Below are positions 43,928 to 51,907 of a stretch of DNA of 64,000 nt, in pieces. The stretch's first letter is position 1. Every line of letters begins with the position of its first letter. This DNA is from Mycobacterium sp. ACS4054 (GTDB lineage: Bacteria > Actinomycetota > Actinomycetes > Mycobacteriales > Mycobacteriaceae). The notes below the pieces were generated by a model. The model worked only from the letters and a program-made list of their open reading frames with translations, was not told the origin of the DNA and searched no databases. The translations under genes were made by a program, and so were the position numbers. The stretch spans positions 242,195 through 306,194 of the forward strand of contig NZ_LZHV01000058.1 in NCBI RefSeq assembly GCF_001667275.1, written 5' to 3'.

Positions 43928-44476
43928 GTGGCGGCACAAAGCGAACCCGTCAAACGGCCGCTGCGGGCGGTGCCCGACGGCGGATTTGACGCCGGCTATC
44001 CCGACTGGGAGGCCGTTTACCAGGACAACGCGTCCTGGGTGTACCGCACGCTGTACGCCCGGGTGGGCAACCGGGCCGACGCCGAGGACCTCACCGCGGA
44101 GGTCTTCCTGGCCGCGCTGCGGCCGCTGCGGCTGACCGCGAGCGTCGGCGAGGTGCGTGCGTACCTGCGGGTCACCGCGCGCACGGTGCTGGCCGCGCAT
44201 TGGCGGGAGACCCTGGGTCGGGAGATAACCTCGATCGACGACATCGAGCAACCACCGGACAGCGAGGAGGCGATCAGCACGGCGCCCCAGCGTGTCGCCC
44301 AGGTTCTGGACAACCTGCCGGACCGGTACCGGCAGATCCTGGAATTGCGCTTCCTGCAAGGTCATTCGATCAAGGACTCCGCCGCACGGCTGGGCGTCAG
44401 CGTCGCCAACGCCAAGGTGCTCCAGCACCGCGCTCTGCGCCTGGCGGCGCAGGTCAACGATGGGGGCCCGTCATGA
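43928..44476 (+). CDS. ECF RNA polymerase sigma factor
   Basis: 182 residues. Region 2: YQDNASWVYRTLYARVGNRA and DAEDLTAEVFLAAL; region 4: LDNLPDRYRQILELRFLQGH and helix-turn-helix DSAARLGVSVANAKVLQHRA. GTG 43928 follows GGAGGAGG. Its stop overlaps the Rieske protein start (ATGA), a position usually taken by an anti-sigma factor. I cannot match it to one of the named M. tuberculosis sigma factors; SigC- or SigJ-like control is not evident. Confidence 0.88.
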   Translation: MAAQSEPVKRPLRAVPDGGFDAGYPDWEAVYQDNASWVYRTLYARVGNRADAEDLTAEVFLAALRPLRLTASVGEVRAYLRVTARTVLAAHWRETLGREITSIDDIEQPPDSEEAISTAPQRVAQVLDNLPDRYRQILELRFLQGHSIKDSAARLGVSVANAKVLQHRALRLAAQVNDGGPS

Positions 44477-45174
44477 ACGCGCGAGGATTGCGCCGGTACG
44501 TCGACGACCTGCTGCGGGGCCGGCGGCCCAGGCCGTTCGCCCCCGACGATTTCGAGGCGGCGCAGCTGCGCACGGCGATCGAATTGCGCGCGGCCGGGCG
44601 TCGCGGCGAGACCCCGCGCCCGGAATTCCTCGACGACCTGCATCGCCGCCTCGCCGAGCAGCTGTCCGACGCCCCGCCTGAAGCGGCGCCGAAACACAGC
44701 AGCACCCGCCGGCAGGTCATCGTCGGCACCTCGGCCGCCGCGGCCGCCGCGGTCACCGCGGTGTCCATCGACCGGGCCGTGCTCGCCGGTGAGCCCACCG
44801 CGGTCCCCGCCGCCGACAACGCGCCGCTCACCCCCAACGCCGGCACCTGGCAGCGGGTGGCGGCCAGCTCCCAGGTGCCCGACGGGGTCATGCACCCCTT
44901 CGACCTCGGGTCGGTCAGCGGATTCGTCCGCCGCGTCGACGGCAAGCCCCAGGCCGTGTCCGGGGTGTGCACCCACCAGGGCTGCCGGCTGTGGTTCGAC
45001 GCGCCCGACGACACGCTGCGCTGCCCCTGCCATTCGACGTCCTTCGCGCCAAGCGGGCAGGTGCTCACCCATCAGCTGCCGATCGCCCCAAAGCCGTTGC
45101 CCCCCTTGCTGGTCCGCGAGGTCGACGGCAACATCGAGGTGTTCGCGCCCGCGAGGCCGGACCAGCCAGCCTGA
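44473..45174 (+). CDS. Membrane-anchored Rieske [2Fe-2S] protein with cytoplasmic anti-sigma-like segment
   Basis: 233 residues. Residues 1-75 are charged and helical (YVDDLLRGRR, EFLDDLHRRLAEQL), then a twin-arginine STRRQVIVG with a hydrophobic helix (about 78-100), then an outside Rieske domain with CTHQGC and CPCHSTSF, which give the two Cys and two His ligands. The order cytoplasmic helix, membrane, sensor domain equals that of anti-sigma factors, with the iron-sulfur cluster as possible redox sensor. Coupled to the sigma gene by ATGA. The anti-sigma role is inference. Confidence 0.78.
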   Translation: MNARGLRRYVDDLLRGRRPRPFAPDDFEAAQLRTAIELRAAGRRGETPRPEFLDDLHRRLAEQLSDAPPEAAPKHSSTRRQVIVGTSAAAAAAVTAVSIDRAVLAGEPTAVPAADNAPLTPNAGTWQRVAASSQVPDGVMHPFDLGSVSGFVRRVDGKPQAVSGVCTHQGCRLWFDAPDDTLRCPCHSTSFAPSGQVLTHQLPIAPKPLPPLLVREVDGNIEVFAPARPDQPA

Positions 45175-45176
45175 GC

Positions 45177-45200
45177 GGTGTAACCCGCCGCCCTATTCCT
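45177..45200 (+). promoter_or_regulatory. ECF-type promoter motif before the cupredoxin gene, copy 2
   Basis: GGTGTAACCCG (45177-45187), 6 nt, TATTC (45194-45198), ending 6 nt before ATG 45205. It repeats the motif at 43888 in sequence and spacing, so the sigma gene and the cupredoxin gene probably share one regulator. Confidence 0.55.
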
Positions 45201-45204
45201 GGGC

Positions 45205-45597
45205 ATGATGCTTCGAAAACATTCGGCGGTCGCGTTCGCCGCCGCCGCGCTGCTGGCGGGTTGCTCGGCCTCGCGGCCCGCCACCGGTTCGACTGCACCC
45301 GCGCCGATGACCTCGATGTCGACGTCCGCGCCGGCCGCCCCGGTGAGCGGCAACCAGGTCAACATCGACGGCTTCGCGTTCGCGCCCACCACGCTGACCG
45401 TCCCGGTGGGCACCACCGTCACGTGGACCAACCGCGACGAAGAGCCGCACACGGTGGCCGCCAGCGACGGGTCGTTCCACTCGCCGGGGATGGGGACGGG
45501 GGCCACCTTCACCCACACCTTCACCGACGCCGGGACGTTCGACTATGTCTGCTCCATCCACCCGATGATGCGCGGGACCGTGGTGGTGACGCGATGA
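45205..45597 (+). CDS. Cupredoxin-domain lipoprotein
   Basis: 130 residues. Signal peptide with lipobox LLAGC (Cys20), a Ser/Thr/Pro/Ala linker to about 48, then a plastocyanin-like domain: FAPTTLTVPVGTTVTWTN, EEPHTV, and DYVCSIHPMMRG. The His, Cys, His and Met give a complete type 1 copper site. It would carry electrons or copper outside the membrane, perhaps with the neighbouring Rieske protein. ATG 45208 is an equal alternative start. The stop overlaps the next gene (ATGA). Confidence 0.88.
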   Translation: MMLRKHSAVAFAAAALLAGCSASRPATGSTAPAPMTSMSTSAPAAPVSGNQVNIDGFAFAPTTLTVPVGTTVTWTNRDEEPHTVAASDGSFHSPGMGTGATFTHTFTDAGTFDYVCSIHPMMRGTVVVTR

Positions 45598-46514
45598 ACC
45601 CGAACATGAGTCGCCGCCAGCTGATGCGGCACACGGCGTGGTTCGGGGCGGCGGTCGGGTTCGCCGTCGTCGGCGGCGAGGTGATCTCGCATGTCGCGGG
45701 CGCATCGGCCGCCGAGCACGCGCACGCCCGGCCCAGCCTGCGGTTCGCACAGGTCAGCGACAGCCACATCGGGTTCACCGGCGCGCCCAACCCGGACGTC
45801 ACCGGGACGTTCGGCCACGCGATCCAGGCGATCAACAACCTCGGCTACACACCGGATTTCGTGGTGCACACCGGTGACCTCACGCACCTGTCCAGCCCCG
45901 AGCAGTTCGACCAGGCGAAGCAGATGATGAGCGCCTTGAAGACGCCGCACGTGTTCACGGTGCCCGGGGAGCACGATTCGGTCGACGACGCGGGGCAGAA
46001 GTACCGGAGCGCCTTCGGCGCGGGCTCGGTCGGCGATGGCTGGTACAGCTTCGACATCGCGGGCGTTCACGTGATCGCACTGGTCAACACGCTGAACCTG
46101 CGCAAGCTCGGGCATCTGGGCACCGATCAGCTGGAGTTCGTGCGCAAGGACGTCGCGCGGCTGTCGAGCGACACCCCGATCATCGTGTTCAGTCACATCC
46201 CGTTGTTCGCGATGTACCCCGACTGGGGGTGGGGCACCGACGACGCGACCCAGGCGCTGTCCTATCTGCGCCGGTTCTCCTCGGTCACCTGCCTCAACGG
46301 GCATGTGCACCAACTGTTTTCAAAGACCGAGGGCAACGTGACATTCTACAGCGGGACCACGACCGCGTACCCGCTGCCGCGGCCCGGCGACGGCCCGGCG
46401 CCCAAGCCGGTCACCCTGCCCGCCGGCAAGCTTCGCGACGCGCTCGGCATCCGCGAGGTGAGCTACACCCAGGGCGAGACCACCCTGGCACTGAAAGAAC
46501 GGACGTTGCAATGA
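45594..46514 (+). CDS. Tat-exported calcineurin-like metallophosphoesterase
   Basis: 306 residues. A twin-arginine signal (MSRRQLMRHTAWF) leads to a metallophosphoesterase domain: VSDSHIG, HTGDLTH, VPGEHDS, FSHIPLF and NGHVHQ. The usual GNHD motif reads GEHD, so the bridging Asn is replaced by Glu. Tat export fits a protein folded with metal in the cytoplasm. Same operon as the cupredoxin and the following membrane protein. Confidence 0.85.
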   Translation: MNPNMSRRQLMRHTAWFGAAVGFAVVGGEVISHVAGASAAEHAHARPSLRFAQVSDSHIGFTGAPNPDVTGTFGHAIQAINNLGYTPDFVVHTGDLTHLSSPEQFDQAKQMMSALKTPHVFTVPGEHDSVDDAGQKYRSAFGAGSVGDGWYSFDIAGVHVIALVNTLNLRKLGHLGTDQLEFVRKDVARLSSDTPIIVFSHIPLFAMYPDWGWGTDDATQALSYLRRFSSVTCLNGHVHQLFSKTEGNVTFYSGTTTAYPLPRPGDGPAPKPVTLPAGKLRDALGIREVSYTQGETTLALKERTLQ

Positions 46515-46912
46515 CTCTGCTGATCCGCGTCGGCCTGGCCGTGGCACTGGCGGTCAGCGGCGCCAGCCACGCCTACCTGTATGTCCATGGCTACCGGCAC
46601 ATCCCGGACATCGGCGCCGCCTTCCTGGTCCAGGCCAGCGCCTCGTTCGCCATCGCGCTGCTGGTGCTGGCCGGCGGGCCCGCGTGGCTGCGCTGGGCCG
46701 GCGCTGCCCTGGCGGGCGGCTCGCTGGTCGCGTTTGTGTTGTCGAGAACCGTTGGGCTGGACGGCTTTTTGGAGCGGGGGTGGGAACCCGCGCCGCACGC
46801 CGCGCTCAGCGTGGGCGCGGAGGCGCTGACCGTGCTGCTGTGGGCGTTGTCGGTGAAGTGGCGGCCGCTGGCTAGGCGGTATCCGGAACCTCCGGAGTTG
46901 GCTTCGGCGTAG
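46511..46912 (+). CDS. Small four-helix membrane protein
   Basis: 133 residues with four hydrophobic segments (about 3-22, 34-54, 58-78, 95-113), a DoxX-like size and layout. HAYLYVHGYRHIP between helices 1 and 2 is rich in His and Tyr and could bind metal or haem. It overlaps the phosphoesterase by ATGA and closes the ECF operon; its last 41 bases overlap the convergent acyltransferase gene. Function unknown. Confidence 0.72.
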   Translation: MTLLIRVGLAVALAVSGASHAYLYVHGYRHIPDIGAAFLVQASASFAIALLVLAGGPAWLRWAGAALAGGSLVAFVLSRTVGLDGFLERGWEPAPHAALSVGAEALTVLLWALSVKWRPLARRYPEPPELASA

Positions 46913-48014
46913 CCTCCGCCGTGACGGCATCGGCATCGGGGGCCACCTCGGCCTCGGAGAGCTCGGCGTTGGCACCGGACCACTTCCGCTTGAGGCGCGA
47001 TTTCAGCCGCTGCGCGGGTTTCTCCACCAGGAACCAGCTTCCCGCCGCCAGCGGCAGGGTGGCGGCCGTCGAAATCACGAAATAGATCAGCGGATTCAGC
47101 CAGATCAGCCCGCAGATGGCCAGCAGCTGCTGGGTGGGGAACGCGTAGATGTACACGCCGTACGACAGGTCGGTGCGAAGCCGCAGGCGCCTGTGCTTGA
47201 TCAGGATGCCCGAGACCACCACCGCGTACGCCAGCGGCAGGGCGCCGACCACCCGGTAGTCGGGCAGGCGGCTGGAAGCCAGCACAATCGCCACGCTTAC
47301 CGCCACGAGCGACCACCGGGCCGGAATCACGTCTTTCCACTGGTACAGCAGCGCCCCGGCCGAAAAGGTAAGGGCCGAGCGCACAGCGAGCTGGGGAATG
47401 GTCCATACGCCGGGGTAGGTGAGCGGCGGCAAGGCCAGCGCGCCCAGCGTCGCCAGTATCAGGATCGCGGGCGACACCCAGCGCCGATTGGCCAGTCCGA
47501 CCAGGCCGATGACGGCAACGATGATGTAGCACATGAATTCCCAGATGAGGGACCACAGCGAAGCGTTCCATCCGCCCGCGTCGGGGATCCCGTGCGGCGT
47601 GTCGCCGACGAAGTGATGCAGATAGGCCAAGGCGCTGTTTTTCCAGATGTACTCGAGCGGCGCGCTGGAGAACAGCAGTTTCGTGGGCGAGCCGCCCTGG
47701 ATGGCCACGCTGATCGGGGCGAAGGCGAACGCGGTGACGAGCAGGCAGACGTAGAAGCCGGGGAAAATGCGCAGGGCGCGGGCGGTGAAGTAGTCACGGG
47801 CCCGCGGGTCGTTGAGCCAGCTTGCGGTGATCAGGAAGCCCGAGATCGCGAAGAAGCCGTCGACGCCCACGGAGAAGAGGAGCTGGAGCGTCGGCGCCGG
47901 TGGCATGCGGCCGGTCACCGGGAAGGAGTGCCACAAGATGACCTCGGCCGCCAGGGCTAGCCGAAAAGCGTTCAGCGCGTTCCTTCGCGGATCGAATACC
48001 TGCCCGAGGTTCAT
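46872..48014 (-). CDS. Acyltransferase 3 family membrane protein, intact copy
   Basis: 380 residues with about ten membrane helices. FRLALAAEVILWHSFPVTG carries the His of the family's active site, followed by GVDGFFAISGFLITASW. Such OafA-like enzymes O-acetylate sugars or lipids. ATG 48014 was chosen for GAGGGGTGG before it and for alignment with the neighbour's MKLGQVFDP start. The nearby rmlB/rmlC genes make a rhamnosyl glycolipid a plausible target. TAGGAT (plus-strand 48055-48060) is the likely -10 box. Confidence 0.85.
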   Translation of the reverse strand: MNLGQVFDPRRNALNAFRLALAAEVILWHSFPVTGRMPPAPTLQLLFSVGVDGFFAISGFLITASWLNDPRARDYFTARALRIFPGFYVCLLVTAFAFAPISVAIQGGSPTKLLFSSAPLEYIWKNSALAYLHHFVGDTPHGIPDAGGWNASLWSLIWEFMCYIIVAVIGLVGLANRRWVSPAILILATLGALALPPLTYPGVWTIPQLAVRSALTFSAGALLYQWKDVIPARWSLVAVSVAIVLASSRLPDYRVVGALPLAYAVVVSGILIKHRRLRLRTDLSYGVYIYAFPTQQLLAICGLIWLNPLIYFVISTAATLPLAAGSWFLVEKPAQRLKSRLKRKWSGANAELSEAEVAPDADAVTAEATPKPTPEVPDTA

Positions 48015-48104
48015 CGGTGTCCACCCCTCGTACGCCGCCAGAGCTGTCCGCGGCATCCTATGCCACGCCGCCGAGGGCCGTTCGGCTTTTCGGCCGTTCG
48101 GCGA

Positions 48105-49231
48105 CTAGTGCGCCATACCTCGGAAGTCCGGCGGCAGCACGGTCAGCGGTTGCTTCCCGGCGCCGGACCGCTTCGGTCCGAAGCGGTGTTTGAGCGCTCG
48201 CGCGGGCTTTTCGACCAGGAACCAGCTCGCGAAGGCGAGGGGCACGGTGGCCATCGACACCACGCTGAAGATCAGCAGCCTGTTCATGTTGAAAAGCCCG
48301 GAAACGGCAAGCAACTGCTGTACCGGATACGCGTAGATGTACATGCCGTACGAGATGTCCGTGCGCAGTCGCAGGCGCCGGTGTTGCAGTAGCGTGCCCG
48401 AGACCACGATGGCGTAGGCCAGCGGACCCGCGGCGATCACCCGGTAATCCGGCAACCGGCCCGCCAGGATGACGACGACAATGCTGACCGCGACGAGCGA
48501 CCAGCGGGCGGGAATGACGTCTCGCCATTGGTACAGCAGCGCCCCGGCCGAAAACATGATCGCGGTGCGGCAGGCCAGGAAGATCAGCGCGGTGCGCGCG
48601 TCGCCGCCGGGGTGATGCGAGACCTCGGGAAAGGTGATGGCCGGCATCAGCAGCGCGCCGGCGGTCGCCAGCGCCAGTATCGCGGGGGAGACCCATCGGC
48701 GGCTGGCCAGGCCCACCACGCCGATCACCCCGACGATCAGGTAACACATCACCTCCCAGATGAGCGACCACAGGGAGGCGTCCCAATCGCCGGCATCCGG
48801 GATTCCGGTCGGTGTGCCGCCGACATCGAATTTCACGAACGCGACGGCCGCATTCTTGAAAACGTATTCGAGCGGCGCGCCGGAAAGGATGAGTTGCATG
48901 GGCGAGCCGCCCCGGATCGCCACGCTGACCGGGGCGATGACGAACGCGGTGACGAGCAGGCAGATGTAAAACCCGGGCAGGATACGCAGGGCCCGGGCCA
49001 CGAAATAGTCGCGGACGTTTGGGTTGTTCAACCAGCTCGCGGTGATGAGGAAGCCGGAGATCGCGAAGAAGCCGTCAACCCCTAGCGAAAAAAAAGTTGG
49101 AGGAACGTCCTGTTTGACGGGATGGGACCGTTGAGCGAAAAGACGTGCCAAAAGATGACTTCGCCCGCCAGCGCCAGCCGCCACGCGTTTAGTGCATTGT
49201 TTCGCGGATCGAACACTTGCCCGAGTTTCAT
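48105..49231 (-). pseudogene. Acyltransferase 3 family gene with frameshift in a T8 tract
   Basis: A paralogue of the gene at 46872. From ATG 49231 it reads MKLGQVFDPRNNALNAWRLA up to TFLQLFF and then stops at TAG (49084-49082). The rest of the protein (SLGVDGFFAISGFLITASW onward to 48105) continues in another frame. Coding-strand T8 (plus-strand A8, 49088-49095) sits at the break; nine T would restore one 375-residue frame. It could be inactive, phase variable, or rescued by slippage. A sequencing error is possible. TAGGAT (plus-strand 49269-49274) is its likely -10 box. Confidence 0.85.
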
Positions 49232-49352
49232 CCGCCTGCCTTTCGTCGGCACACGTTATGACGGCGTCATCCTAAGCACACGGAACAGCAGAAAGGTAGG
49301 GCTAATATGCCCTGAGCAAACCCGGCATAGCGAATCGCCCTTCGAGTCATAC

Positions 49353-49367
49353 CCCGCGAATCGCGGG
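49353..49367. terminator. Hairpin downstream of rmlC
   Basis: CCCGCGAATCGCGGG is a perfect inverted repeat 17 bp past the rmlC stop. No U-tract follows, so it would be an intrinsic terminator of the tract-less mycobacterial kind or a processing stop. The remainder of 49232-49384 holds the promoter of the acyltransferase gene. Confidence 0.45.
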
Positions 49368-49384
49368 CGTTCCAGGCGCTCGCG

Positions 49385-50005
49385 TTATTGAGCGTCGAAC
49401 TTTCGGCGCAAATTCTCGACGAACGCCTGCGTGTCGGCCCAACCAGGCAATAGGCCGGCGGCGCGCACCTCTTCGAAAGTCGGGGCCGCGGCGTCGCGGG
49501 CGGAAAGCGTCGGGGGTGCGCCGTCGACCAGCGGCCATTCGATGCCCAGCGCCGGATCGGTCGGGCAAATGGTGTGCTCGCGCCCGGGGCTGTATTCGGC
49601 CGAGCACAGATACATCACCGTGGAATTGTCCTGCAGGGCGAGAAAGCCGTGCGCCAGGCCTTCGGAGATGTAGATCGATTTGTGCTCCAGGTCGTCGAGC
49701 AACACGGAGTCCCACTGGCCGAAGGTGGGCGAGCCTTCGCGGATGTCGACCACCACATCGAATACCGAACCCGATACGCAGGTCACGTACTTGGCCTGGC
49801 TCGGCGGAAGTTGGGCGAAATGCAGGCCCCGCAGCACGCCGGCCGACGACACCGAGCAATTGGCTTGCTGGACGTCGAAGCGGTGACCCGCGAACGCGGT
49901 GAAGTCGTGGTCGGTCAGCCACTCGAACAACAGGCCGCGAGAGTCGCCGTGCAGGGTCGGGGTTAGCTCCCAAGTCCCCGGTATGTCGAGTTCGCGAACT
50001 TTCAT
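49385..50005 (-). CDS. rmlC: dTDP-4-dehydrorhamnose 3,5-epimerase
   Basis: 206 residues with the cupin fold: DSRGLLFEWL, QANCSVSSAGVLRGLHFAQ (catalytic His), YVTCVSGSVFDVVVDIR and SEGLAHGFLAL. Third step in dTDP-L-rhamnose synthesis, needed for the arabinogalactan linker and glycolipids. The start at 50005 is one base after the rmlB stop. Equals Rv3465. Confidence 0.95.
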   Translation of the reverse strand: MKVRELDIPGTWELTPTLHGDSRGLLFEWLTDHDFTAFAGHRFDVQQANCSVSSAGVLRGLHFAQLPPSQAKYVTCVSGSVFDVVVDIREGSPTFGQWDSVLLDDLEHKSIYISEGLAHGFLALQDNSTVMYLCSAEYSPGREHTICPTDPALGIEWPLVDGAPPTLSARDAAAPTFEEVRAAGLLPGWADTQAFVENLRRKFDAQ

Positions 50006-50006
50006 C

Positions 50007-51002
50007 TCACTGACCACGTCCTTCGTAACGGGCTTCCGCGGCGTCCTTCAAAGGGCGCCACCAGGATTCGTTGGCACGATACCAGTCGATGGTTGAGCTC
50101 AGCCCCTCCTCGAAGTCGGTATGCTTTGGGGCCCAACACAGTTCGTCGTACAACGTCGACGGGTCGATGGCGTAGCGCAGGTCGTGGCCGACGCGGTCGG
50201 TCACGTGGTCGAAGTCGTCGGGTTCGCGGCCCATCATCTTCAGCAGCGTGCGCAGCACGGTCATGTTGTCCCGCTCGCCCTCGGAGCTGATCAGGTACGT
50301 CCGGCCGATCTCGCCCTTTTCCAGGATGCGCCGCACGGCGCTGTTGTGGTCGTCGACGTGGATCCAGTCGCGGACGTTGGCGCCGCTGCCGTACAGCTTC
50401 GGCCGCCGGCCGGTGAGGATGTTGGTGATCTGTCGCGGGATGAACTTCTCCACGTGCTGATACGGCCCGTAATTGTTGGAGCAATTCGAGATCGTGGCCC
50501 GCACGCCATACGAGCGTACCCACGCCCGCACCAGCATGTCGGCGCCGGCCTTGGTCGCCGAGTACGGGCTCGAGGGGTTGTAGGGCGTCGACTCGGTGAA
50601 CCGGTGGGGGTCGTCGAGCTCCAGGTCGCCGTAGACCTCGTCGGTCGAAATGTGGTGCAGCCGCACGCCGTGGCGCCGCACCGCCTCCAGGATGGTGAAC
50701 GTGCCGACCACGTTGGTGTGCAGGAAGGGCCCCGGGTCGTCCAGCGCGTTGTCCACGTGGCTCTCCGCGGCGAAGTGCACCACCGCGTCGGACTCGGCGA
50801 CCAGTTTCGAGACCAGCTCGGCGTCGCAGATGTCGCCCACCACCAGGCGGATGGCGTCCTCGACGTCGGCCAGCGACTCCCGCCGGCCGGCGTAGGTCAT
50901 GGCGTCGAGCACGGTCACCGAGTCCTCGGGGTGTTCGCGCACGGTGCTGTGCACGAAATTCGCGCCGATGAACCCAGCGCCGCCGGTGACCAGTAACCGC
51001 AT
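50007..51002 (-). CDS. rmlB: dTDP-glucose 4,6-dehydratase
   Basis: 331 residues: NAD loop VTGGAGFIGANFVH, HISTDEVYGDLEL (Thr, Asp and Glu of catalysis) and YSATKAG (Tyr-Lys). It makes dTDP-4-keto-6-deoxyglucose. TAGGGT (plus-strand 51010-51015) lies exactly 7 nt before the ATG, so rmlBC has its own leaderless promoter. Equals Rv3464. Confidence 0.96.
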   Translation of the reverse strand: MRLLVTGGAGFIGANFVHSTVREHPEDSVTVLDAMTYAGRRESLADVEDAIRLVVGDICDAELVSKLVAESDAVVHFAAESHVDNALDDPGPFLHTNVVGTFTILEAVRRHGVRLHHISTDEVYGDLELDDPHRFTESTPYNPSSPYSATKAGADMLVRAWVRSYGVRATISNCSNNYGPYQHVEKFIPRQITNILTGRRPKLYGSGANVRDWIHVDDHNSAVRRILEKGEIGRTYLISSEGERDNMTVLRTLLKMMGREPDDFDHVTDRVGHDLRYAIDPSTLYDELCWAPKHTDFEEGLSSTIDWYRANESWWRPLKDAAEARYEGRGQ

Positions 51003-51029
51003 GGTGCAAACCCTAACCGAGCGGCTCGA

Positions 51030-51896
51030 TCAGCTTGTGCGAGTCAGCCCCAGCGGTCCGGCCAATTCGCTCAGCGCCGAAATCACCGCGTCGTCGCCCG
51101 CGGCGTCCAGCACCTGGACGGCCACGTGGTCGGCCCCGGCGTCGCAGTGCTCGCGCAGCCGTTGCGCGATGGCCTCCGGGGTGCCGTAGGCGACCACCGC
51201 GTCGATCAGCTTGTCGCTGCCCGGCTTGCGGACGTCGGCCTCGCTGAACCCGAGCCGCAGCCAGTTGTTCACGTAGTTGCTCAGGTCCAGGTAGAAGTCC
51301 GCGTACCGGCGGCCGACCGCGCGGGCCTGCTCCGCGTCGGTGGTGAGCACCACCTTGTGTTCGGGCGCCAGGAACACGGAGTTGCCGACCAGTTCGCGCG
51401 CCTTGGCGGTGTGTTCCGGGGTGGTCAGGTACGGGTGCGCGCCGGCACTGCGCCGCGCGGCCAGCTGCAACACGCGCGGCCCGAGCGCCGCGAGCACCCG
51501 GCGGCTGGTCGGCACCATCGCCGCGTCGAGCTCGTCGAGGTAGGAGACCAGCGCGTCGTACGGCTTGACGTACTCCTGGGTGTGCTCGGGATGCCCGACG
51601 CCGACCCCCAGCAAAAACCTTCCGGGATAAGCGCTTTCGATGCGTTTGAAGGACTCGGCGACGGCCTGCGCGGGCGCGGTCCAGATGTTGACGATGCCGG
51701 TGGCCAGTTGCAGCGACGTCGTCCGCTCCAGGGCCGGTTCGACCCAGGACAGGTCGGCGTCCGGGGAACCGCCGATCCAGGCGGCGCCGTAGCCCAGCGA
51801 CTCGATCCGCTCGGCCAGTTCGGGGGTGATGGAGCGCCCCGGCAGCCATACGCCGAATTGGCCCAGGTCGGGTTTGAGTGCTGCGGCGCCGGTCAT
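51030..51896 (-). CDS. LLM-class F420-dependent oxidoreductase, tandem copy A
   Basis: 288 residues: GQFGVWLPGRSITPELAERI, ATGIVNIWTAPAQAVAESF, RFLLGVGVGHPEHTQEY and EHKVVLTTDAEQARAVGRRY. This is the F420 TIGR03620-like luciferase-fold group. A close paralogue of copy B upstream (11-nt gap with GGGGG as ribosome-binding site). Equals Rv3463 in position. Substrate unknown. Confidence 0.83.
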   Translation of the reverse strand: MTGAAALKPDLGQFGVWLPGRSITPELAERIESLGYGAAWIGGSPDADLSWVEPALERTTSLQLATGIVNIWTAPAQAVAESFKRIESAYPGRFLLGVGVGHPEHTQEYVKPYDALVSYLDELDAAMVPTSRRVLAALGPRVLQLAARRSAGAHPYLTTPEHTAKARELVGNSVFLAPEHKVVLTTDAEQARAVGRRYADFYLDLSNYVNNWLRLGFSEADVRKPGSDKLIDAVVAYGTPEAIAQRLREHCDAGADHVAVQVLDAAGDDAVISALSELAGPLGLTRTS

Positions 51897-51907
51897 CTAC
51901 GTCCCCC

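Noticed and set aside
49082..49231. The 49-residue N-terminal acyltransferase piece as a separate gene
   Set aside because: It aligns with the start of the intact paralogue and ends at a T8 slip, so it is part of a frameshifted gene.
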